NCBI GenBank assembly: GCA_011372845.1
Contig: DSAI01000111.1
Coordinates: 1-8,023 of the forward strand
Direction: 5' to 3'
Source of the DNA: Actinomycetota bacterium
GTDB lineage: Bacteria > Actinomycetota > Coriobacteriia > Anaerosomatales > Anaerosomataceae
DNA length: 8,023 nucleotides
Shown here: one piece after another, positions 1-7,400 of the stretch
Numbering within the stretch: position 1 is the first letter of the stretch
How the letters are laid out: every line of letters begins with the position of its first letter
Notes under the pieces: model-generated
The model's database searches: none
The model's input: the letters and a program-made list of their open reading frames with translations, nothing else
What the model was told of the DNA's origin: nothing
Position numbers and translations under genes: made by a program

Positions 1-6
1 ATCCCT

Positions 7-81
7 TGGTGGACGAGATCGGATTCGAACCGACAACCCCCTGCGTGCAAAGCAGGTGCGCTCCCGTTGCGCCACTCGCCC
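7..81 (-). tRNA. tRNA-Ala (anticodon UGC)
   Basis: Read on the minus strand, the sequence folds as a complete cloverleaf. The 7-bp acceptor stem GGGCGAG/CTCGTCC has one G-U pair. The D stem is GCGC/GCGC, the anticodon stem CCTGC/GCAGG closes the loop TTTGCAC, and the T arm carries the TTCGAAT loop between GTCGG and CCGAT. The discriminator base is A and the terminal CCA is encoded. Loop positions 34-36 read TGC, so it decodes GCA-type alanine codons. Its 75 nt including CCA is normal for a class I tRNA. No other tRNA is visible beside it; the window ends six bases beyond its 3' end. Confidence 0.96.
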
Positions 82-111
82 GGATGTGCCCTCAGGGGCT
101 GGCAGAGGCAG

Positions 112-120
112 AGTATAGCA
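112..120 (-). promoter_or_regulatory. Probable extended -10 promoter of the tRNA-Ala gene
   Basis: On the minus strand the sequence TGCTATACT occurs 31 bases upstream of the mature tRNA 5' end. It matches an extended -10 element (TG-N-TATAAT) with TATACT as the hexamer. Transcription would begin near position 105 and leave a short 5' leader for RNase P to remove. No good -35 hexamer is visible at the usual spacing, which extended -10 promoters can tolerate. This is motif matching only. Confidence 0.45.
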
Positions 121-150
121 CCTCACCGCGCCCTCCACACGGGACACGAA

Positions 151-180
151 CGGCGGACGCGCGTTGCCGCGTGTCCGCCG
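151..180. terminator. 13-bp GC-rich stem-loop, possible terminator
   Basis: The arms at 151-163 and 168-180 are complementary over 13 bp, with a single G-T wobble and a 4-base loop (TTGC). This is by far the strongest simple hairpin in the non-coding region. It lies between the selenoprotein gene and the tRNA promoter, so on the minus strand it could end transcripts that run leftward past 566. There is no clear T tract on either side (TTCGTGT follows on the minus strand), so intrinsic termination is uncertain. It could also be an RNA-stabilising hairpin or a protein-binding palindrome. Confidence 0.4.
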
Positions 181-565
181 CAGATATCACGCACCGGGGT
201 GGCAGTCGCACCGCCCGAGACGCCCCTCCAAAGGGCCATCCTTGAGAGCTCTTGGTCCAAAGGACGCTGTCGCCCGTTGGCCGCACCCTCACAGGCTTCA
301 AAGGCTTATGCCCGGTATCCCGCCTCCATCGCGCGGTCCTGCACTTGCGTTGTCGACCGGACAGGAAGAACACACGTACCGAACCATTCGATCTCGTGGA
401 TATGGCTACACACCCACGCATGGTCGGCGGGGCCCTTCATCGGCCACCCCGGCGGAAAACCCGCTTCACTGCTCCTGTCGATGGCGTCACCTCGATCCCT
501 GGGGATACGATACGCCTTCACCAAGTCTGTACCCACCGCGGTGAGGCCCTACTCGCAGCACCACC
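181..565. other. Gene-free stretch with nested inverted repeats, function unknown
   Basis: No reading frame here shows the G/C-ending codon pattern of the neighbouring genes, and no protein family is recognisable. Several inverted repeats are visible. At 379-427, CCG and ACCAT pair with ATGGT and CGG around an inner CGTGG/CCACG stem. At 483-516, GGCGT/ACGCC encloses TCG/CGA and ATCCC/GGGAT with a two-base loop. At 534-543 CACCGCGGTG is a perfect 10-bp palindrome. Together they suggest a structured RNA or a decayed region. It does not match tmRNA, RNase P RNA, SRP RNA, selC or a T-box by eye. High GC content makes some pairing expected by chance, and the transcribed strand cannot be told. Confidence 0.35.
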
Positions 566-1267
566 TCACTGCAGCGAGTCCAGGACCGCCCGCAGATCCT
601 CTTCGCTCACCTCGCCCACCACCAGATCGCGCTGTGTGCCATCGCTGTCGAGGAACACGAACGACGGTACGTACTGCAGCCCGAACCGCGTCGCGAGCGC
701 CTGGCTCTCGGCATCGGTCTCGGCGTTCACGAGGCGGAACTCGACGACTCCCTCGTACTCGGTGCGCAGCCTGTCGACCACAGGCTCCATAGCGGTGCAG
801 CTGGGTCACCAATCGGTGTAGAACTCGTACATCACGGGCATGCCGTTCGTCTCCACGTCGGCGGACGCCACCGTGGCGCCGGCGCCCCCAGCCAGCGCGC
901 CGTCCCACTGGACTATGCCTCCGCCCAAGTCGTAGACACGCTCGAAGCCCATCGAAGTGAGGATCTCCGCTGCGGTGTCGCTCCAGTCACCCACGGCACA
1001 GTACAGAACCACCGGGATGCTCCGGTCCCAGCTCGAAGCCACTGCCGCGATGTCACTCAGCGGAACGTTCTCGGCTCCCTCTATGTGGGCGCCAGTGAAC
1101 TCGGCCGCTGTGCGCACGTCAACGATCCGCGCACCCTCAGCGCGCAGCTTCTCGACGTCGCGGTTCCCTACCAGGCCGGGTTGCGGAGAACCCGACGACA
1201 GGGCGATGGCGGCGGCCGCAATGACGACCACCCCCGCTGCAAGAAGTATCCACTTGGCGCGACTCAT
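566..1267 (-). CDS. Membrane-anchored rhodanese-thioredoxin selenoprotein (UGA-encoded Sec)
   Basis: This is a 233-residue protein read through an in-frame TGA at 806-808. Residues 6-25 form one hydrophobic segment (signal anchor or uncleaved signal; no lipobox cysteine), placing the rest outside the membrane. Residues about 32-125 are a rhodanese domain: DVRTAAEF, then GAHIEGAENVPL, and active-site loop C90-A-V-G-D-W-S, where the second Arg/basic position of the usual CxxGxRS loop is Trp. Residues about 138-233 are a thioredoxin fold resembling HCF164/TxlA: MYEFYTDW, redox motif U154-P-S-C157, and YVPSF with the cis-Pro at 201. The UGA sits exactly where the first redox Cys belongs; frame and homology continue on both sides, and a SECIS-like hairpin follows. 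The final codon is also TGA, a true stop at 566-568. ATG at 1265-1267 was chosen because GGAGGT lies just upstream (1271-1276) and the hydrophobic segment starts there; an upstream in-frame extension to 1369 lacks such support. It probably reduces disulfides, persulfides or polysulfides in the periplasm or cell envelope, an inference from the domains. Conventional gene callers would split it in two. Confidence 0.88.
768..786 (-). promoter_or_regulatory. Bacterial SECIS-like hairpin downstream of the UGA
   Basis: In the mRNA, AGCCUGU pairs perfectly with ACAGGCU over 7 bp and closes the pentaloop GGUCG. The stem begins 19 nt after the UGA and the loop 26 nt after it, within the spacing known for bacterial SECIS elements. 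A G at the start of the apical loop is the conserved feature recognised by SelB, and GGUC resembles the loop of E. coli fdhF. The hairpin lies inside the coding sequence, and its stem uses the otherwise less favoured codons CCT and AGG, consistent with selection for pairing. SelB binding itself cannot be seen from sequence. Confidence 0.75.
806..808 (-). other. In-frame UGA selenocysteine codon (Sec154)
   Basis: On the minus strand TGG-TGA-CCC-AGC-TGC encodes W-U-P-S-C. Thioredoxin-fold proteins carry Cys at this position (W-C-x-x-C), and Sec for Cys in redox motifs is the standard pattern in bacterial selenoproteins. The codon distance from the ATG at 1267 and from the stop at 566 confirms a single continuous frame. 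A nonsense mutation landing exactly on the catalytic Cys codon is possible (TGC or TGT to TGA is one base) but less likely, given the downstream hairpin. Confidence 0.85.
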
Positions 1268-1295
1268 CAGACCTCCGAAGGATCGGTGGATGCAC

Positions 1296-1325
1296 AATAT
1301 ACCCCTATGGATATCTCTCCAGCAA
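1296..1325 (-). promoter_or_regulatory. Probable sigma70-type promoter of the selenoprotein gene
   Basis: On the minus strand TTGCTG (1320-1325) and TATATT (1296-1301) are separated by 18 bp. The -10 matches the TATAAT consensus at five of six positions; the -35 keeps the TTG core. Transcription would begin near 1289, giving a leader of about 20 nt that contains the GGAGGT ribosome binding site at 1271-1276. This AT-rich patch stands out from the GC-rich surroundings. Confidence 0.5.
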
Positions 1326-1416
1326 CGAACGTGCCGGACCCGGCGCGCCCGCCCTTCGTGACGTGGCACAATGGGATGGGCGCGACCGGCGCCACCACGT
1401 CCTTACGGCCGCACAT

Positions 1417-1425
1417 GAGGTGATC
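1417..1425 (+). promoter_or_regulatory. Strong Shine-Dalgarno sequence deciding the glucan synthase start
   Basis: GAGGTGATC matches nine consecutive bases of the complement of the 16S rRNA 3' end (AAGGAGGTGATC). The bases after its GAGG core (ending 1420) leave 7 nt before the codon ATC at 1428, an ideal spacing. The nearest ATG (1438) and GTG (1420) are in another frame that soon stops, and the first in-frame TTG (1452) is about 30 nt away. The site therefore points to initiation at a rare AUC codon. Confidence 0.55.
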
Positions 1426-1427
1426 GA

Positions 1428-4400
1428 ATCAACAGCGATGTCGTTGACACGTTGCGCCCGCGCGGCGATGAGCCGTTCCGCGGGGAGTTGTTCGGCGTCG
1501 ACCGTATAGCCGCGGCCGCTCGCACGCTCGCGCGCGGGCAGCGCTGGGTCTCCGGCCCCACGAGCGCCCGCACGCCTGTCCTCGGCCTGCTTGAACGCGC
1601 ATCCGACGAGATCGCCGCCGTCTATCGCACGCTGGCCGCCGACGTGCGAGAGGACATACCCGTAGCGCCCGCCGCCGAGTGGCTGCTGGACAACTACTAC
1701 CTTGTCGAGGAGCAGGTGCGCCTCGTCGTGGACGATCTCCCCGCGCGCTACGGCGCCCGCCTGCCGCGACTGACCGAGGGATCGTTCGCGGGATACCCGC
1801 GCGTTATGGAGCTGATGGCGTTCCTGCTCGCCCACACCGACTCACGGGTCGATGAGGAGTCGCTCACGGGTGTCGTCACCGCGTACCAGCAAGTCACGGA
1901 CCTCTCGATCGGCGAGGTCTGGGCGGTGCCGATCATGGCGCGGACAGCCCTCATCGAGAACCTGAGGCGGCTGTCACTGCGGATCCTGCAGAGCCACCAG
2001 GCTATCGTGGGCGGAGAGCGCTTCGCCGATCGGCTCGTGGTGGCCGCCGATGAGGGGCCGGATGCCGTGGCGGCGCGGATAGCGGAACTCGAGGCCGCTC
2101 ACGCTGACGCGCCGCCCGCGTTCCTGCTCCGTCTCTCGCAGCGGCTCACGGGCATCGAGGGCGATCTCGGCCCGATCGCCGACTGGCTGGAGGCCGAGTT
2201 CCACAAGCGGGACGCCGACCTCGAGCGTCTCACGACGGCCGAACATCAGCAGCAGGCCGCCGATCAGGTGTCGATCGCCAACGCGATCACCAGCATCCGC
2301 CTGCTCGATGCCCTGGAGTGGCGTGAGTTCTTCGAGCGCGTCAGCGTTGTGGAGCAGATCCTCCGGGAAGACCCCGCCGGTGTGTACCCGCACATGGAGT
2401 TCGCAAGCCGCGACAGATACCGGCACACCGTGGAAGAGCTCTCGCAGCGCAGCGCCCTCACCGAGGCCGGTATCGCCGAGGCCGTGATCAGCCACTGTCT
2501 CGAAGCGCTGGCGGCGGACCCCGCCGACACCCTCGGGAGCCATGTCGGCCACTACCTCATAGGCCATGGGCGCTACGGTTTCGAACGCTCCGTAGGCTAT
2601 CGACCGCGCCTGCGCGAGCGCATACACCGTGGGCCGCTGTCGGCCCGCGGTGCCATCTACTGGGGCGTGCTCGGCGGCACCACGGTGGCGCTCGCTTCCT
2701 CGATCGCCGTGTTCGCCTGGACGCGGACAGGCACGGCGTGGACGGCTATCCTCCTCGGCGTGCTGTCGCTCTTGCCCGTCTCCGAGGTGGGGATGACGAT
2801 CGCGAACCGGCTGGCCGCATGGCTGTGGCCACCCCGCAGGCTCGCGAAGATCGATCACCGGCGACCAGTCGCCCGGGCCCACAGCACCATGGTCGTGTAC
2901 ACGGCACTCCTCACGTCCGCCAAGGCCGCCCAGCACGTGGTCGACAACATGGAGGTCGGCTACCTCGCGAACCGCGACCCGAACGTGCGCTTCGCCATCC
3001 TCGCCGATCTCCGCGGCGGCCCTGAACAACAGGCAGCCGGCGACGACGCCGTCATCGAGGCCGCCCGACAGGGCGTCAGCCTGCTCAATGACCGATACGG
3101 GAATCCGCATGACCGCCCGTTCGCCCTGTTCGTGCGCGGGCGCACATGGAGCGAGGCCGACCGGACATGGATGGGCTGGGAGCGCAAACGAGGCGCGCTG
3201 AGCGAGTTCTGCCGCCTACTGAGAGGGGCGAGCGACACCTCGTTCACCGTCGTGGACGCAGACCCGGACGAGTATGCGGGCGTCACGTTCGTCATCACGC
3301 TCGATACCGATACGGTCCTGCCGCGGGACGGTGCGCGCAAGCTCATCTCAACGATTGCCCACCCGCTCAACCGCGCCATCGTGAACCCCGTGACGCGGAC
3401 GGTGCGCACAGGCTATGGGCTCATCCAGCCGCGGGTGGCCATGTCGATCGAGGGTTCGGCAGGCAGCCTGTTCGCATGGCTCTACTCGGGGGTCACGGGG
3501 GTCGATCCGTATGCGGGCGCCGTTTCGGACACCTACCAGGACGTCTTCGGCGAAGGTTCGTTCACCGGCAAGGGGATATTCGAGGTGGACGTCTTCAACG
3601 CGGTGCTCGAGGACCGTTTCCCGGAGAACACGCTCCTCTCCCACGACCTGCTCGAGGGATCCTACCTGCGCACGGGCCTCGCCTCGGATATCGAGGTCTA
3701 CGACGACCAGCCCGCGAGCTACATATCCCACTGCGCGCGGCTGCATCGCTGGATCCGGGGCGACTGGCAGACCGTGCCGTGGCTCATGCCGCGGGTGCCC
3801 ACTCCTGAAGGAAGGGAGCGGAACCCCCTCACGCTCCTGCACCGCTGGAAGATCGTCGACAACCTGCGACGCTCGCTGCGGCCCATGGCAACGGTGGTGT
3901 TCGTGGTGGCCGGCGTCGCCGTCCTCCCGGCGTCCTCGTGGTGGTGGCTGGGCGTGGTGGCGGTGATACTGCTCTTCCCTCTGTTGTTCGGGCTGCTCGA
4001 CTCGCTCACGCAGCGGGCCCCCGCCGAGACACGGAGCGACCGCGCGGCGTTTCTCTCGGACCTCCGTCGCGACGTGCTCAGGACCGCGCTCGACGTGGCG
4101 GTGATACCCCACCAGGCACAACTGATGACCGATGCGATCGCGCGTGCGCTCTGGCGGATGGCGGTGAGCAAGCGGAACCTCCTCGAGTGGGAGACCGCCG
4201 CCGAGGCCGAGCGCCGACTCGGTTCCGGCTCGGTCCGCGCCTTCGTGTCCCGGATGTGGCCTTCGACCGCGGTCGGCACAGCCGCGGTCGTCGTCGCCTC
4301 GGCGGCAGCTGGCAGCCCCCTCGCACCGCTCCCGGTCGCGCCCGTGCTGGCCCTCTGGGTGGCGTCTCCCGTCTCCGCCTGGCTCGCCAGCCGCCCCTCC

Positions 4401-7400
4401 CCGCCGCCATCGCCAGAGATCACCGATGATGACGTGACCGCGATGCGCCACGCCGCACGCAAGACGTGGCGCTTCTTCGAGACCTTCGTGACCGCGGAGG
4501 ACAACCACCTGGCGCCCGACAACTTCCAGGAAGATCCCAAGGGCGAGGTCGCGCATCGGACCTCACCCACCAACATCGGGCTGCAGCTGCTCTCGGAGGT
4601 CACCGCGTACGACCTCGGCTATATCACCGTGCGCGAGCTGTCGGAGCACGTCGCCAACACGCTCACCACCATGGTCGGCATGGAGCGCTTCAGGGGCCAC
4701 TTCTACAACTGGTACGACACCACGACGCTGGAGCCGCTCCGGCCCACCTACGTCTCAACGGTCGACTCCGGGAACCTCGCCGGCCATCTCCTGGTCCTCC
4801 GTGTGGCGCTGCTCGAGGCGACCGAACGACCGCTGTTGTCCGTCGAGATCCTCTCGGGCATCACCGACACCGCGCGCCTCGCGCTGGAGGACCTCGCGGC
4901 GGCTACCGGCGCTGCCCGGGCGCATCCGGCGATAGCCGAGACGCGCACCGCACTCGAAGAGGTGATACGCCGTATCAGGCTCGACGACGCTCCCGCCAAC
5001 CTCGGCCAATGGCTCATCCTCCTCGACGGCCTGCACGCCCTCACAGGACCTCTCCGCTCGCGCCTCGATGAGGTCGTGACCCCCGGCATGACGGAAGATG
5101 TGGGCTGCGCGTTGGAATCGACGCTCGCAGTGGCCGATGCCGTGGACAAGGCACGCGGTCTGGTGGACGCCTACGCCCCATGGGCCCGCGAGGTCCTCGC
5201 CTCCAACGGCTCGCACGCGGGTGTCCGCTCGGCCGAGCTGACGCCCCTCCTCGATCACGTGCCGAGTCTCGTGGGCCTTGCCGAGGGACTCGAGATCGCT
5301 CTTGCCGAGCTCGACCGGGTTGCCGCCTCCGGCGACGCTGACGCGGCATGGGCGACGCGTGTGGCAGCCGCCATCCGCAGTGCCCGGCCGACGGCGACCG
5401 AGCTGCTCGCCCGCATGAGGCTCTCGGCCGACATCGCGCGGGAGATGTGGGAGCACACCGACTTCGCGATGCTCTTCGACGAGCGCCGCCTGCTCTTCTC
5501 CATCGGATTCAATACCGCCGAGGGCAAGCTCGACGACTCCTACTACGACATGCTTGCGAGCGAGTGCCGCCTCGCGAGCTTCCTTGCGATCGCCAAGGGC
5601 GACGTACCGCAGGAGCACTGGTTCAGGCTTGGGCGTGCGATAACACGCACCGACGGCGGTGCGGCGCTCGTGAGTTGGAGCGCGAGCATGTTCGAGTACC
5701 TCATGCCGCTCCTGGTGATGAAGAGCTGGCCGGGGACGTTGCTCGACCGCACCTACGAAGGTGTCGTGCGCAGGCAGATCCAGTACGGACGCCAGCGAGG
5801 CGTCCCGTGGGGCGTCTCAGAGTCGGCGTTCAACGCCAAAGACGTGGAGCTCACGTACCAGTACCAGGCGTTCGGCGTGCCCGGCCTGGGTCTCAAGCGG
5901 GGGCTCTCCGACGATGTGGTGGTCGCGCCGTACGCCACCGTGCTCGCGCTGATGGTGGCGCCGCGGGAGAGCCTCGACAACCTGGTCGCGCTCACACGTC
6001 AGGGAGCCGAGGGACGGTTCGGCTACTACGAGGCGATCGACTACACCCCGGGCCGGGTCCCCGCAGGGGCCGAGCGCGCCATCGTGAAAGCATACATGGC
6101 GCATCACCAGGGCATGAGCATGCTGGCGCTCGGCAACATGCTCACCGCGTCGAGGATGCAGGAACGGTTCCATGCCGACCCCCTGGTCTCCTCGGCCGAA
6201 CTCCTGCTCCAGGAGCGTGTCCCCCGCCGCGTCCAGGCAGCGCAGCCCAGGGCCGAAGAGGTGGAGTTCGTGCGTTCGGTGCGGGAGGTGCCCGCGCCGG
6301 TGGCACGCGCTTACCCGCTCGCCGGCACCCCGGTGCCCTCGACCCATTTCCTGTCCAACGGGTCGTACTCGGTGATGGTCACCAACGCCGGTGGCGGCTA
6401 CAGCAGGTGGGGCGACCGTACCGTCACACGCTACCGCGAGGACATCACCCGCGACTGCTGGGGAAGCTTCATCTACATCAAGGACGTCGAGTCAGGGGCC
6501 ATATGGTCCGCGGCGTTCCAGCCGACACTGGCTACGCCGGACGACTACCACGTGACCTTCTCAGCCGACAAGGCCGAGTTCCGCCGCCTCGACGGGAACG
6601 TCGAGACGCACACCGAGGTGATCGTCTCGCCCGAGGACGATGTGGAAGTGCGGCGGGTGACGGTCACGAATCACGGACGCGAGACGCTTTCGCTCGAGGT
6701 GACGTCGTACCTGGAGGTCACCCTGGCGCTGCGCGGGGCCGATCACGCGCACAAGGCGTACAGCAACCTGTTCGTGGAGACCGAGGCGCTGGACGAGCAG
6801 ACCGCGCTCCTGTTCTCCCGCCGTCCGCGGTCCTCAGAGGAGCCGAGGTACTGGGGCCTCCACGCGTTGGCGTGTGACGCCCACGACGCGTGTTCGTGGT
6901 CGTACGAGACCGACCGGGCCCGCTTCCTCGGTCGGCTCCGGACCCCGGCGAGCGCTCAGGCGATCTACGACGGCGGCCGCCTGACAGCGACGACCGGCCC
7001 GGTGCTCGACCCGATCTGCGCCATCCGGCAGCCCCTGGTGGTGCCGCCGGGTGAGTCCGCGCACCTTGCGTTCATCACCGGCGCCGCCGACTCGCGCGAG
7101 CGCGTGGTGTACCTCGCCGAGAAGTACCACGACATCGGCAACACGCAGCGCGCGGCAGACCTTGCGTGGTCCACGAGCCGGATCCAACTGCGCGACCTGG
7201 GGATCACGCCCGAGGAGTCGGTCACCTTCCTGCGCCTGGCCTCCCGCATGCTGCTCACCGATCCATACTCGACCCTCAAGGTGCATACGGAGGTCGAGAA
7301 CCGCCTCCCCATATCGGGGCTCTGGGAAATAGGCATATCGGGCGACTATCCGATCCTGCTGCTAAAGATCGAGCAGGTGGACCAGACCCCTCTCGCGCGA

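Noticed and set aside
285..315. CTTCAAA as the anticodon loop of a selenocysteine tRNA (selC)
   Set aside because: The flanking bases do not pair as an anticodon stem and no long acceptor or variable arm is present.
306..536. Minus-strand frame of 76 codons in the gene-free stretch
   Set aside because: Its codon endings do not follow the G/C preference of the real genes, it has no recognisable family, and it overlaps the inverted repeats. It is possible but unsupported.
541..569. GTGAGG/CCTCAC inverted repeat at the selenoprotein gene end as terminator
   Set aside because: The stem is only 6 bp with a 17-base loop and no T tract; too weak to call.
566..790. A separate small thioredoxin-like gene starting at the ATG at 788-790
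   Set aside because: It would lack half of the thioredoxin fold and the first redox residue, has no good ribosome binding site, and is in frame with the upstream piece across a single TGA, so it is the C-terminal part of the selenoprotein.
67..821. Long plus-strand frames running through 67-821
   Set aside because: Composition is typical of chance frames in GC-rich DNA (Arg/Pro/Ser/Ala-rich), and they run antisense into the selenoprotein gene.
1364..1369. TGGCAC as the -24 half of a sigma54 promoter for the glucan synthase
   Set aside because: No TTGC/GC element follows at the required spacing; it is a chance hexamer.
1974..3110. Long minus-strand frame of 378 codons, and similar ones at 3348-4556 and 4755-5618
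   Set aside because: They are antisense shadows of the glucan synthase gene, rich in Arg/Gly/His/Glu, with no recognisable domain.
5348..6877. 509-codon plus-strand frame
   Set aside because: It is an out-of-frame shadow of the glucan synthase. The frame with conserved family motifs (WGVSES, HHQGMSM) is the other one.
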